Below, piece by piece: positions 20,610 through 29,484 of a DNA stretch of 48,942 nt. Made by a program: the position numbers and the translations under genes. This DNA comes from Oscillospiraceae bacterium (GTDB lineage: Bacteria > Bacillota > Clostridia > Oscillospirales > Oscillospiraceae): contig JAFXYJ010000069.1 in assembly GCA_017541825.1 (NCBI GenBank), forward strand, positions 1 to 48,942, in the 5' to 3' direction. The notes beneath the pieces are model-generated. The model ran no database searches and was not told the origin of the DNA. It worked only from the letters and a program-made list of their open reading frames with translations. Numbering within the stretch: position 1 is the stretch's first letter; the number at the start of each line of letters is the position of its first letter.

Positions 20610-22421
20610 GTGGAAAAAAAGGCATCCCGCGGCCGGACGGGGCGCATCCTGCGCCTGCTGCTCCGGGGCAGCGGAAGATATTTTGTGATATGCATACTCT
20701 CGGGCGCGCTGCTGACGGTCTGCGAGCTGCTCATCCCCCAGGTCATCCGCGTGACGGTGGACTCGGTGATCGGCCCGCAGCCGCTCGCCCTGCCCGGATG
20801 GGCGCTCGGCGCGGTCACCGCTCTGGGCGGGGCGGAGACCCTGCGGCGGCATATGTGGCTGATCGGCGCGGCGCTGATCGTCCTCGGCGCCCTGGGCGCG
20901 CTGTTCCGTTATCTCGCCGGCGTTTACAACGCCAGGGCGGGGGAGACGCTGGTCAAGACCGCGCGGGACACGCTCTACGCCCATATCGAGCGCCTGCCCT
21001 GGACATGGCACGCGCGCAACCCCACCGGCGACATCATCCAGCGCTGCACCTCCGACGTGGAGCGCATCAAGACGTTTTTCCAGGAGCAGTTCGTCATGTT
21101 CTTCCGCCTGGTGACGACGATCGTCCTGGCGCTGATCTGCATGCTGCTGATGAACGCGAAGCTCTCTCTGGTGGCTCTGGTGATCGTGCCGATCGTGGTG
21201 TGCTACTCGGTGCATTTTTACCGCAGCATCCGGGACGGCTTCACCAAATGCGACGAAAACGAGGGGCTCCTGTCCACCATCGCCCAGGAGAACCTGACCG
21301 GCGTGCGGGTGGTCAAGGCCTTCGGCCGGGAGAACTACGAGCGCGAGCGCTTTGAAAAGCAGAACGTCTACTACACCGGCCTGTGGGTCAGCCTCCTCCG
21401 GGACATGAGCGTGTTCTGGTCGGTGGGCGACCTGACGAGCTGTCTGCAGGTCATGCTCGTGATCGTCTTCGGCAGCGTGCTGTGCGTCCGGGGAGAGATG
21501 ACCAGCGGGGAGTTCATCTCCTTTGCGGTATACAACGCCATGCTCATCGGCCCAGTGCGCCGTCTGGGCCGGCTGATCTCCGAGATGAGCAAGATGGGCG
21601 TCTCGGTGAACCGCATCGGCGAGGTGCTCGAGGCCGAGCCGGAACGGGACGTCCCTGACGCGGTCACCGCGCCGATGGACCGGGACATCCGCTTTGAAAA
21701 CGTCAGCTTCCGCTATGCGCCGGACGCGCCGGAGGTGCTGCGGGACGTGAGCTTCACGATCCCGGCGGGGAAAAGCTTCGGCATCCTCGGCGGCACCGGC
21801 GCGGGCAAGAGCACGCTGCTCCTCCTGCTGTGCCGGCTCTATGAGCCCACCGGCGGGCGCATCACGGCGGGCGGGGTGCCGCTCGATCGGATGCGGGCCG
21901 GATGGGTCCGCGGTCAGATCGGCATCGTGCTGCAGGAACCGTTCCTGTTTTCCCGTTCGGTGGAGGAGAACATCGGCGTGTGCGGCGCCAGCGCGGAGGA
22001 GATCCGCGCCGCGGCCGTCACCGCCTGCATTGACGGCGACATCGAGCGCTTCACCCAGGGCTACGCCACCCTCGTGGGCGAGCGGGGCGTGACGCTCTCC
22101 GGCGGACAGAAGCAGCGGGTGGCCATCGCCCGCACCCTGACGCGGAAGACGCCGGTCATCATCTTCGACGACTCCCTCTCCGCCGTGGATACCGAGACCG
22201 ACGAGCGTATCCGCGCCGCGCTCAAGAGGGATCTGGCCGGGACGACGACCGTCATCGTGTCCCACCGCATCAACACGCTGCTCGACTGCGACAACGTGCT
22301 CGTGATCGAAAAAGGCGCCGTATCCGAGCTGGGCTCCCCCGCGGAGCTGCTCTCGCGGCCGGGCCTTTTCCGCCGGATCTACGACCTGCAGATGGCAGGG
22401 GACGGGGAGGCGGAGGCATGA
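20610..22421 (+). CDS. ABC exporter half-transporter with degenerate Walker B
   Basis: A 603-residue type IV ABC exporter half: six membrane helices in the first ~330 residues, then an ATPase domain. Walker A is GGTGAGKST (about 391-399), the signature LSGGQ is canonical (about 495), and Walker B is VIIFDD with Asp where the catalytic Glu should be. In heterodimeric exporters (TM287/288, BmrCD) this marks the degenerate-site subunit. The GTG start follows AGAGGA by a good distance. It overlaps the partner gene by 4 bp (ATGA). The substrate cannot be predicted; multidrug or lipid export is typical. Confidence 0.92.
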   Translation: MEKKASRGRTGRILRLLLRGSGRYFVICILSGALLTVCELLIPQVIRVTVDSVIGPQPLALPGWALGAVTALGGAETLRRHMWLIGAALIVLGALGALFRYLAGVYNARAGETLVKTARDTLYAHIERLPWTWHARNPTGDIIQRCTSDVERIKTFFQEQFVMFFRLVTTIVLALICMLLMNAKLSLVALVIVPIVVCYSVHFYRSIRDGFTKCDENEGLLSTIAQENLTGVRVVKAFGRENYERERFEKQNVYYTGLWVSLLRDMSVFWSVGDLTSCLQVMLVIVFGSVLCVRGEMTSGEFISFAVYNAMLIGPVRRLGRLISEMSKMGVSVNRIGEVLEAEPERDVPDAVTAPMDRDIRFENVSFRYAPDAPEVLRDVSFTIPAGKSFGILGGTGAGKSTLLLLLCRLYEPTGGRITAGGVPLDRMRAGWVRGQIGIVLQEPFLFSRSVEENIGVCGASAEEIRAAAVTACIDGDIERFTQGYATLVGERGVTLSGGQKQRVAIARTLTRKTPVIIFDDSLSAVDTETDERIRAALKRDLAGTTTVIVSHRINTLLDCDNVLVIEKGAVSELGSPAELLSRPGLFRRIYDLQMAGDGEAEA

Positions 22422-24223
22422 AACACAAGCATCTGCCGTTCTACGGCCTTGCAAAGCTCGGGCCCTATCTGCGCCCCTACCGGAAGCTGCTGCTGTTCAT
22501 GCTGCTCATGGGCTTCTACGGCAGCGGCATGGACGCGGTGATCCCTCTGTTCCAGCGCTACGCCATCAACCGCTTCGTCGCCGACGGCACCCTGGACGGA
22601 CTGGGCATGTTCGCGGGGATGTATCTGCTCGTCATCGTGACCCAGGTGTTTTCCAACTATATCTCCGTGTTCGGCGCCTGCCGCATGGAGATGTATCTGG
22701 ACCGGGATCTGCGCCGGGCGGCCTTCAACCATCTGCAGACGCTGTCCTTCTCCTACTTCAACCAGAACAGCGTGGGCTATATCCACGCCAGGGTCATGTC
22801 CGACACCGAACGCATTTCCTCCACGCTGGCCTGGGATCTGATGGACGGGGTGTGGAACCTGTCGTATCTGCTGCTGGTCATCGTGTCGATGTTCCTGCTC
22901 CATTGGAAGCTGGCGCTGTGTGTGATGCTCGTGGTGCCGGTGGTGGCGGTATCTTCCATATATTTCCAGAAAAAGCTGGTGATCTTCCACCGGCAGGTGC
23001 GTGAGCAGAACTCCCGCATCACCGGCGCGTTCAACGAGGGGATCACCGGCGCGCCGACGATCAAGTCGCTGGTACTCGAGGATAAGATGACCGGGGAATT
23101 CAACACCCTCACCGGCGATATGCGCACGCTCTCCGTCCGGGCGATGCACTTCCGGTCGCTGTTCATGGCGACCACGTCCTTTGCCGCCTCGGCGGCGCTG
23201 GCCCTGGTGCTCTGGCGCGGCGGGATCATCACCCGCTCCGGGGTCATGCTCATCGGCACGCTGACGGTGTTCATGAACTACGCCCAGGGCATGATGGAGC
23301 CCATCCAGTGGCTGGTCCACGCCCTGTCCGACCTGGTGAACGTGCAGGTCAACGTGGAGCGCTTCACCCATCTGATGGAGACCGAGTCCGACGTGCGCGA
23401 CAGCGCGGCGGTGGAGGAGGTCTACGGCGACGCCTTCACGCCCAGGCGCGAGAACTGGGAGCCGCTGTACGGGGACGTGGAGTTCCGGGACGTGACCTTC
23501 CGCTACCCCGACGGCGAGGAGAACATCCTCGAGCACTTCGACCTGAAGATCCCCCGGGGCACGAACGTGGCCATCGTCGGGGAGACGGGCGCGGGCAAAT
23601 CCACGCTGGTCAATCTCGTATGCCGTTTCTTCGAGCCCACGGAGGGGGCGGTGCTCATCGACGGGCGTGACGCCCGGGAGCGCAGCCAGCTTTGGCTCCA
23701 TTCCAACATCGGCTACGTGCTGCAGACGCCGCACCTGTTTTCCGGCACCGTGCTGGAAAACCTGCGCTACGGCAGGCCCGACGCCACGATGGAGGAGATC
23801 GAGGCCGCGGTGAAGGCCGTCTCCGCCGAGAGCGTGATCGCCCGGCTGCCCGAGGGCTACGACAGCCAGGTGGGGGAGGGCGGCAACAGCCTTTCCACCG
23901 GCGAAAAGCAGCTCCTGAGCTTCGCCCGGGCGCTGCTGGCCGACCCGCGCATCTTCGTGCTCGACGAGGCCACCTCCAGCGTGGACACCGTCACCGAGCG
24001 GCTGATCCAGAACGCCATCGAAAAGGTCATGGCCGGGCGCACGTCGTTCGTGATCGCCCACCGGCTCTCCACGATCCGGCGCTCCGATCTGATTCTGGTG
24101 GTACACGGCGGGAAGATCGTCGAGCGGGGCACCCACAGGGAGCTCATGGCGCAGAAAGGCGTGTATTACGGTCTTTACACCCGTCAGTACCGGGAGGAGC
24201 AGCTCAGGGCCGCGCTGGAGTGA
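22418..24223 (+). CDS. ABC exporter half-transporter with canonical Walker B and LSTGE signature
   Basis: The 601-residue partner of the preceding gene: N-terminal six-helix domain and an ATPase domain with Walker A GETGAGKST (about 387-395), signature LSTGE instead of LSGGQ (about 491) and Walker B IFVLDEA with the catalytic Glu. Combined with its partner, one ATP site would be canonical (this Walker A/B with the partner LSGGQ) and the other degenerate. The ATG overlaps the upstream stop. A strong terminator follows. Confidence 0.92.
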   Translation: MKHKHLPFYGLAKLGPYLRPYRKLLLFMLLMGFYGSGMDAVIPLFQRYAINRFVADGTLDGLGMFAGMYLLVIVTQVFSNYISVFGACRMEMYLDRDLRRAAFNHLQTLSFSYFNQNSVGYIHARVMSDTERISSTLAWDLMDGVWNLSYLLLVIVSMFLLHWKLALCVMLVVPVVAVSSIYFQKKLVIFHRQVREQNSRITGAFNEGITGAPTIKSLVLEDKMTGEFNTLTGDMRTLSVRAMHFRSLFMATTSFAASAALALVLWRGGIITRSGVMLIGTLTVFMNYAQGMMEPIQWLVHALSDLVNVQVNVERFTHLMETESDVRDSAAVEEVYGDAFTPRRENWEPLYGDVEFRDVTFRYPDGEENILEHFDLKIPRGTNVAIVGETGAGKSTLVNLVCRFFEPTEGAVLIDGRDARERSQLWLHSNIGYVLQTPHLFSGTVLENLRYGRPDATMEEIEAAVKAVSAESVIARLPEGYDSQVGEGGNSLSTGEKQLLSFARALLADPRIFVLDEATSSVDTVTERLIQNAIEKVMAGRTSFVIAHRLSTIRRSDLILVVHGGKIVERGTHRELMAQKGVYYGLYTRQYREEQLRAALE

Positions 24224-24249
24224 TCCTGCCGGAAGACTGCGCAAAAATG

Positions 24250-24299
24250 AAAAACAGCCGGGGAAGCGGTATATGTCTGCCGCTTTCCCGGCTGTTTTC
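24250..24299 (+). terminator. Terminator of the ABC exporter operon
   Basis: A near-perfect stem of about 19 bp (AAAACAGCCGGG pairing with CCCGGCTGTTTT at its base), ending in TTTT on the plus strand, 26 bp after the stop. Confidence 0.8.
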
Positions 24300-24315
24300 G
24301 AAGGCTTCAACCGGA

Positions 24316-24345
24316 AAAAGACTGCCCGGAGCTTCTCCGGGCAGT
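24316..24345 (-). terminator. Terminator of the first URO-D operon
   Basis: A perfect 11-bp stem (24321-24331 with 24335-24345) around CTT; on the minus strand it is followed by CTTTTTCC. Confidence 0.8.
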
Positions 24346-24375
24346 AATATGGGGTCCGTGACGCGCAGAACCGGT

Positions 24376-25500
24376 TTACACACGATAATCGATCGTAGCC
24401 TGGATCATCGCGTCCACGTTCTCATCCCTGGCGTTCAACGGACAGTCGCAGCCGGAGCTGACGATCAATCCGGTGTCATGACCTACGTCGTCGATCAGGC
24501 GTGTCGTGTACTCGTACACCTCGTTGGGAGTGGAATATGCCAGCATGCGGGAAGGCACATCTCCCATCAGGCACATGCGGTCGCCAAGGATCCGGCGCGC
24601 CCTGCGCGGATCCGTCGCGCCGTCCAGCATCAGAATGCACGTCCTCGGAGGCAGCGTCGCGATGGTCTCCAGTTCGTTGTCCCAGTTGGAGTCGAAATGC
24701 AGGATCGGAAGAACGCCCCGCTCTATGGTCGCCATGATCAGCTGCTCGAGGTACGGCCAGCAGAATTCCATGAAGGTGGTGTGGCTGAGCATATACGGCG
24801 CCGCTCTCCAGCCGCCGATCCATGCGCCGGTCATGGCTCTGGCCGCGGCGGGGAGGGCGTCGAGCGTCGCCACGTAATTGGCATACAGGACCTCAAAGGC
24901 CCTGTCCATGGCGGCCTTCACCAGCTCGGGCTCCTCCATGAGATCCATAAAGAACTCCATGAGCGTCCGCGCGCCGCAGAATCCCTCGATGGGACCTCCG
25001 ACGTTTCCGCCGCCGTTGATGACCGGGACCTGGGCCTCTGAGGCGAGCCTGCCGATGGCGACGGGCATCGCCCGGACGAATCCCGCCAGGGAAGGACCGG
25101 GATCCCCCAGCTTCTGCATGTATTCGGCCAGCCAGGGACCGTAACCGAGCTTTATGATCTTCTCGTAGTCCTCCCGTTCCATGCGCTTGTACTCATGGAT
25201 CTGCCAGAGCTCGTCGTCCGGGAGCTCCTTCCCGGGGGATTTGACCTCGGAGAGCCAGAGCGTTTTCAGCGCCTCCGGGTTCATGATCGGGGTGTGGATG
25301 GTGTCGACCCCGGGAAGCTCCCGGCAGAAACGGACAGAGGCATCGATGGCTGCGGGGTAATCGGAGATATAGTCGGCGATCTTCAGCCCTTCTCTTCTGG
25401 CGATATAGGCCGAGCCGCTGTAGGAAAACGGGATCTTGTCCACCTTTTCCATGCGCACGGCCCGCATCGTGCGGTTCCAGCGCTGTTCATACAGTGTCAT
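24376..25500 (-). CDS. URO-D superfamily protein, methyltransferase-like, atypical metal site
   Basis: A 374-residue protein with the URO-D TIM-barrel pattern. It lacks the Arg-rich N-terminal motif of true uroporphyrinogen decarboxylase, so it belongs with the methylcobamide-type methyltransferases of the superfamily. Those bind zinc through H-x-C and a distant Cys; here the first pair reads HFD (in ILHFDSNWDNE) and the late motif is SSGCDCP, so the metal site is altered or reads H-x-D...C. The ATG at 25500 follows AAGGA; a longer frame adds 19 unsupported codons. It follows the next URO-D gene by 22 bp. Confidence 0.82.
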   Translation of the reverse strand: MTLYEQRWNRTMRAVRMEKVDKIPFSYSGSAYIARREGLKIADYISDYPAAIDASVRFCRELPGVDTIHTPIMNPEALKTLWLSEVKSPGKELPDDELWQIHEYKRMEREDYEKIIKLGYGPWLAEYMQKLGDPGPSLAGFVRAMPVAIGRLASEAQVPVINGGGNVGGPIEGFCGARTLMEFFMDLMEEPELVKAAMDRAFEVLYANYVATLDALPAAARAMTGAWIGGWRAAPYMLSHTTFMEFCWPYLEQLIMATIERGVLPILHFDSNWDNELETIATLPPRTCILMLDGATDPRRARRILGDRMCLMGDVPSRMLAYSTPNEVYEYTTRLIDDVGHDTGLIVSSGCDCPLNARDENVDAMIQATIDYRV

Positions 25501-25522
25501 TGCAGATCCTTCCTTTCTTTTT

Positions 25523-26506
25523 TCAGGCGGAGGCATGTTTATAGGGATTGTATTCATCCCTGTGCGCGAAATAGTATTCCATCATGGCGCCCGCGACCTC
25601 CGGAGATCCGCCGGGCGTGAAGACAAGCGCGCCATACCGGCCCAGGGTCTCAAGCTGCCGTTTGGCATCTTCGATGCCGTCGTCCACCGTGGCGTGGCCG
25701 CTGTCGAGGACCTGCGCGTTGGTGGACATGATAAACGTGATCTTCCCGCCCATTTTCTTCGCGACGGCCTCCTGATCGTTGTAGGGATAGAACAGCCCGA
25801 GGATCATCTCCGCGCCGGTGTCGTGGATGTCCTCCACCATTTTGTCGATGTTGCCGCAGCTGTGGTGGCAGCAGATCATTCCGTTGGCGCGGGCTGCGTC
25901 ATAGATCTGCGTCTCATAGGGCTTGATGAACTCCCGCCACATCTCGATGGACATGAACTGGCCCCGCTGATGTCCGAAATCGTCCAGATTGATGAGGATA
26001 TCCGGGTCATAGTGCTCCTTGATCAGCGGGATCATCCGGACGCGGAAATCCGTGATCGCCTGCATGAGCTCTTTGAACGCCTCCGGCTCCTCGTAGAGGG
26101 CCTCCAGCGCCTCCTGGAAGCCGACCAGCGCGTGGAGCCTCTCCCAGGGGCCGCTCTCCCAGAAGAACATGGACAGCTTGTTCTCCCGGTCCAGGGCCTT
26201 TTTGACCGCCTCGGCCGGCGTCCAGTCGATGGCGTCTATATCCGGGAACTTCACCTGCTCGCGCCATTTGGTGATGTCCTTGCAGGGCTGACGGCCGGGC
26301 AGGGGGCTGGCCCCGCCGATGTCTGCCTCGAACTCCCACCAGCAGCCCCAGTAGTCATAGCCGCTGCCGCATTTTCCCAGCGCGTAGGGCGGCCGCTCCC
26401 GCACCACGTCTGTGGGCATGATCATCTCGAAATCCGCCATGGAGGGAATGTATTCCGCTTTCCCGTCGTGTCGGATCGCGTGCAGTGCGTTTTCTCTTCC
26501 GGTCAT
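25523..26506 (-). CDS. URO-D superfamily protein, methyltransferase-like
   Basis: A 327-residue URO-D-fold protein beginning MTGRENALHAIRHDGKAEYIP, a start shared with many corrinoid-linked family members. HHSCG near residue 239 gives the H-x-C zinc pair expected of methylcobamide methyltransferases; an obvious third Cys near the C-terminus was not found. The substrate is unknown: demethylation of a methylated amine or methoxy compound is the usual role, but no corrinoid protein or MttB-like gene is visible here. It is the first gene of a two-gene operon, divergent from a LysR regulator. Confidence 0.82.
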   Translation of the reverse strand: MTGRENALHAIRHDGKAEYIPSMADFEMIMPTDVVRERPPYALGKCGSGYDYWGCWWEFEADIGGASPLPGRQPCKDITKWREQVKFPDIDAIDWTPAEAVKKALDRENKLSMFFWESGPWERLHALVGFQEALEALYEEPEAFKELMQAITDFRVRMIPLIKEHYDPDILINLDDFGHQRGQFMSIEMWREFIKPYETQIYDAARANGMICCHHSCGNIDKMVEDIHDTGAEMILGLFYPYNDQEAVAKKMGGKITFIMSTNAQVLDSGHATVDDGIEDAKRQLETLGRYGALVFTPGGSPEVAGAMMEYYFAHRDEYNPYKHASA

Positions 26507-26540
26507 GGTGACAGCCTCCTTAATAATTTATTGCAATTTA

Positions 26541-26569
26541 AGATTATCATCTGCGCCGGAGCGTGTACA
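26541..26569 (-). promoter_or_regulatory. Promoter candidate of the first URO-D operon
   Basis: Minus strand: TGTACA (26564-26569), 17-bp spacer, TAATCT (26541-26546) preceded by TGA. It is a weak match, as expected for an activator-dependent promoter. Confidence 0.45.
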
Positions 26570-26588
26570 GCCACCGAAAGAGAACAAA

Positions 26589-26610
26589 AACGTTTCTTAT
26601 ATGGAAACAC
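26589..26610. promoter_or_regulatory. LysR operator candidate, copy 1
   Basis: AACGTTTCTTATATGGAAAC with internal dyad GTTTC-N7-GAAAC, the T-N11-A type favoured by LysR proteins. A second copy starts 66 bp downstream. It lies upstream of both divergent promoters. Confidence 0.55.
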
Positions 26611-26617
26611 TATGCTC

Positions 26618-26646
26618 TTGAAAAGCCGCGTATTTACTGTTATGCT
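26618..26646 (+). promoter_or_regulatory. Promoter of the LysR gene
   Basis: -35 TTGAAA (26618-26623), 17-bp spacer, -10 TATGCT (26641-26646). Operator copy 2 covers the predicted start site, consistent with autorepression. Confidence 0.65.
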
Positions 26647-26654
26647 GTGTTTGG

Positions 26655-26676
26655 AACGTTTTTTATACGGAAACGT
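26655..26676. promoter_or_regulatory. LysR operator candidate, copy 2
   Basis: AACGTTTTTTATACGGAAAC matches copy 1 at 18 of its first 20 bases and has CGTTT/AAACG dyad symmetry. It sits just past the lysR -10. Confidence 0.55.
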
Positions 26677-26716
26677 TTTGCGTCGAAGAATAATACATGG
26701 AGGGAGGCGGGTCTGC

Positions 26717-27643
26717 ATGCTGCCCTATCGTCTGCAGGGCGTAACGCTCATGCATATCCAGGTCTTCATTTTGTGCGCCGAACGGCTCAACTTCACCCGG
26801 GCTGCGGCGGAGCTGCACATTACCCCCGGCATGGTCAGCAAGAAGATCGCCGCGCTGGAGTCGGCGCTGGAGCTGCCGCTGTTTATCCGGGAGAAAAACC
26901 GGGTGACGCTCACGCCGGAGGGTCAGAAACTGCTCTCCGCGTGGGGCCCGATGGCCAAGGCGTTCCTGCGCGAGGCCGAAGAGCTCCGCTCGAAGGATAC
27001 GGAAGACACCACCATCCGCGTGGGGCTGGGAGACGTCACCAATCTGGATCGATATTTCATCCCGCTCAGCAGCGCCTTTTCCGCGGAAGAGGAATGCTCG
27101 TTCCGCTTTGTCCTCAAGCCGGGCTTCGACCTTTTCGACGAGCTGGCGTCGGGCAGCTGCGACGTGGTCTTTGCGCCGAAATTTATGGAGCGCGGGTTTT
27201 CGCAATACCCGGATCTGGACTGGCTTTTTGCTGTTCCGTCCCCCCTCTACGCCGGGCTGGCGGAATCCAATCCGCTGCGCGCCAAATCGGCGCTGCGCGT
27301 GGAGGATCTGCGCGACATGGAGGTGTTTATGCTTTCGGTGGACGAGGGTTCCTGGTGCCGCTGGTACAACGAAATGATCCAGGAACTGTTTGCGCGCTGC
27401 GGTTTGCAGCTCAGGGTCAGGGAGTGTGACGCTTCCGAGTTCCGGACAGCCTATTTGTCGCTGGATGAGAGTTCGGTACTAATCACCGATAAATACTACA
27501 ATGCCTTTCAGAGCAAGGCGCTGGAGTTCAAGGAACTCCTGTATACGCAAAGCGGGCTGCTGATGTTCTGGAAGAAGTCCCCGCGCCCGGCCCTCCGCCG
27601 ATTTATCGAGTTTGCGCGGACCTTTTACCTGGAGCTGCGGTGA
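26717..27643 (+). CDS. LysR-family transcriptional regulator
   Basis: A 308-residue regulator with an N-terminal winged helix (FTRAAAELHITPGMVSKKIAALE, about residues 25-47) and a C-terminal ligand-binding domain. The frame is open far upstream, but only because it runs antisense through the URO-D gene; the ATG at 26717 has GGGAGG upstream and gives the normal LysR start. Divergent placement against the URO-D operon and two shared dyads suggest it controls that operon in response to a substrate. The inducer is unknown. Confidence 0.9.
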   Translation: MLPYRLQGVTLMHIQVFILCAERLNFTRAAAELHITPGMVSKKIAALESALELPLFIREKNRVTLTPEGQKLLSAWGPMAKAFLREAEELRSKDTEDTTIRVGLGDVTNLDRYFIPLSSAFSAEEECSFRFVLKPGFDLFDELASGSCDVVFAPKFMERGFSQYPDLDWLFAVPSPLYAGLAESNPLRAKSALRVEDLRDMEVFMLSVDEGSWCRWYNEMIQELFARCGLQLRVRECDASEFRTAYLSLDESSVLITDKYYNAFQSKALEFKELLYTQSGLLMFWKKSPRPALRRFIEFARTFYLELR

Positions 27644-27658
27644 GGGCGGGAGCCCGGC

Positions 27659-27703
27659 AAAAGACACCGACCGCGCAGCACAGCCGCGCGGTCGGTGTCT
27701 TTT
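27659..27703. terminator. Bidirectional terminator between LysR and flavoprotein genes
   Basis: A near-perfect stem (AAAAGACACCGACCGCGC pairing with GCGCGGTCGGTGTCTTTT) flanked by A and T runs, serving both converging genes. Confidence 0.85.
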
Positions 27704-27713
27704 GTAACTGTGT

Positions 27714-28253
27714 TTACAGCGCCTTGCCCAGCTCGTATGCCTCCTTGAGCCGCTCCTCCAGTGTGGCCTGGGTCACCACCATCACGTCCTGACGGTCAAA
27801 GCCCCAGCCCTCAAAGGGCTTGCAGACGGCCTCGTAGTTGGCCCGGTAGGCCGGATTGTCCGGCGTGCCCTGGGCGAAGATCGCGAAGAACTTTTTGCCC
27901 GGTTCGATCTTGATCTTCCGCTCCGGACCCATGCTGCCGTAAAGACAGTAATGCCGGTTCATGAAGGTCCATGCCTCGCCCTGGGCATAGCCCATGTAGT
28001 TTCCGGCGCCCATGACGACGGCCCCCGCCTCGGGCAGGAGCTCAAAGTAGCGGGTGAGGATATCCTTCTGCACACACATGCCGGCGCCTTCCTTTTTGCA
28101 TGCCTGGCATCCGATGCAGCCGTGCAGGTCCTTGTTCAGGCGGATCAGCTCCGTCTCATGGCCGGCCTCCGCCGCGCCTTTCAAAAACGCCTCCACTGCC
28201 TTGAGGGAATTGCTGCGGGGAAGACAGCTGCAGGCCACGCCGATGACTTTCAT
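27714..28253 (-). CDS. Iron-sulfur flavoprotein / NADPH-dependent FMN reductase family
   Basis: A 179-residue flavodoxin-fold protein starting MKVIGVACSCLPRSNS, the FMN phosphate loop. Cys46, Cys49, Cys52 and Cys60 make the compact C-x2-C-x2-C-x7-C motif of iron-sulfur flavoproteins, expected to hold a 4Fe-4S cluster, so it is probably an electron carrier or reductase. AGGAG lies too close to the first ATG (28259) and 7 bp from the second, so I start at 28253. It lies among URO-D genes and could reactivate an oxidised corrinoid or supply electrons; that is inference from position only. Confidence 0.85.
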   Translation of the reverse strand: MKVIGVACSCLPRSNSLKAVEAFLKGAAEAGHETELIRLNKDLHGCIGCQACKKEGAGMCVQKDILTRYFELLPEAGAVVMGAGNYMGYAQGEAWTFMNRHYCLYGSMGPERKIKIEPGKKFFAIFAQGTPDNPAYRANYEAVCKPFEGWGFDRQDVMVVTQATLEERLKEAYELGKAL

Positions 28254-28299
28254 GTTCATACTCCTTTCAGATCGTACAGGTTGGTTTTCCGGGCGTACA

Positions 28300-28327
28300 A
28301 CGCCCCGGGCCGAAGGGTCCGGGGCGT
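28300..28327 (-). terminator. Hairpin after the third URO-D gene
   Basis: ACGCCCCGG (28300-28308) pairs with CCGGGGCGT (28319-28327). No T-tract follows on the minus strand, so termination is uncertain. Confidence 0.4.
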
Positions 28328-28336
28328 GAAAAAGCG

Positions 28337-29371
28337 TCAGTCGTCTGTGTAGCCGTAGACCTTGCGGCCGTAGGTATGGACCTCGTCGCGCATGATCAGG
28401 TAAGCGCGGCGGGCAGGTTCCTCCTCGCCCTTCTGGCCGATCGGGAAGCCCGCGAAGGCATAGCCGCCGCCGACAGAATACTTGTCGATGGTGTCGCGGA
28501 TGTCCTGACGGAAAGCCTCCTCGTCGAAGTCGGGGAAGTCCCTGGGGATGTGATCGCCCCAGCCCCAGCAGCCGATGAAGGTCATCTTGCCCTTGTACTT
28601 TTCCTTGAGCATGAGGATGTCGTTGACCTCCTGGGCCGGCTCGGTCATCTCCACGCCGAACTCCACCATGAAGTCGAGGAACAGCTCCTCCTTGCCGCAG
28701 TTGTGGAAGATCACCGGCACGCCGTTCTCCAGCGCGGGCTTGGCCAGCCGCTTGTAGATGGGCAGGAACACTTCCTTGTAGGTCTCGGGGGAGAAGAAGG
28801 GCATCATCTTGGCGCAGGTGTCGTCACCCATGGACCAGAGGTCGGGCTTGAAGACCTCGAAGATCCTCGTGTAATAGGGTTCCATGAAGTCCGTCATGGC
28901 GTTGAGCATGGCCGAGACCTCCTCGGGGTCCTCGGACAGGGCCATCAGACCGCCCTCGAAGCCCATCAGGGCTACCAGCTCCTGGAAGGGCATCAGATCC
29001 GGACCTACCTTCAGGCAGGACTGGGTGCGGTCCACCCGGGTCAGCGTGTCCTGATAGACCTTTTCCAGATCCAGGTCGTCGTTGGCCTTGGGGAACTTGA
29101 GGACCTTGGTCCACTGGCTGATGTCCTCGAGCGTGATGACCGAGGTGTCGGGCATGGACGCCGCCAGATTCTCGGGAGCCCGGTAAGGCACGCCCCAGAT
29201 ATCCTTGCCGCCGTCCATGAACATGGTGTTCTCGAAGAAGGGCACCATGGCGGAAGCAACGGCGTTTTCCCCCTTGTAGGGATCGCCCATAAGGCTGTAG
29301 AAGGGAACATATGCGGGCGTACCGCCGTGACGCAGGCGCATGAAGTTCTCTTTCGGTGTGATCTTTGCCAT
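28337..29371 (-). CDS. URO-D superfamily protein, tandem paralogue 1
   Basis: A 344-residue URO-D-fold protein, strikingly similar to the next gene throughout (well over three quarters identical by eye), a recent tandem duplication. It has the H-x-C zinc pair in FHNCGKE (about residue 228) and a Cys/His-rich GCWGWGDH motif further on, where the third metal ligand may lie. The N-terminal Arg motif of HemE is missing. The ATG at 29371 follows AGGAGG; 31 extra upstream codons are unsupported. It has its own -10 and hairpin, so it may be expressed separately from its twin. The substrate is unknown. Confidence 0.84.
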   Translation of the reverse strand: MAKITPKENFMRLRHGGTPAYVPFYSLMGDPYKGENAVASAMVPFFENTMFMDGGKDIWGVPYRAPENLAASMPDTSVITLEDISQWTKVLKFPKANDDLDLEKVYQDTLTRVDRTQSCLKVGPDLMPFQELVALMGFEGGLMALSEDPEEVSAMLNAMTDFMEPYYTRIFEVFKPDLWSMGDDTCAKMMPFFSPETYKEVFLPIYKRLAKPALENGVPVIFHNCGKEELFLDFMVEFGVEMTEPAQEVNDILMLKEKYKGKMTFIGCWGWGDHIPRDFPDFDEEAFRQDIRDTIDKYSVGGGYAFAGFPIGQKGEEEPARRAYLIMRDEVHTYGRKVYGYTDD

Positions 29372-29404
29372 AAACAGTTCCTCCTCTCTGTTTATTGTAC
29401 TTTT

Positions 29405-29410
29405 ATTATA
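29405..29410 (-). promoter_or_regulatory. -10 element of URO-D paralogue 1
   Basis: TATAAT on the minus strand, 34 bp from the start codon. No good -35 was found, so an activator may be needed. Confidence 0.35.
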
Positions 29411-29484
29411 CCGAACGGGACGCAAACCGGTAGTTGCCCTGCGCACAAAAGTTTTCCCGGTCACAGCGGGATTTTTTGGACTTT

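Noticed and set aside
25436..26716. Upstream extension of the LysR reading frame
   Set aside because: It runs antisense through a URO-D gene and through the divergent promoters. The ribosome site and family start are at 26717.
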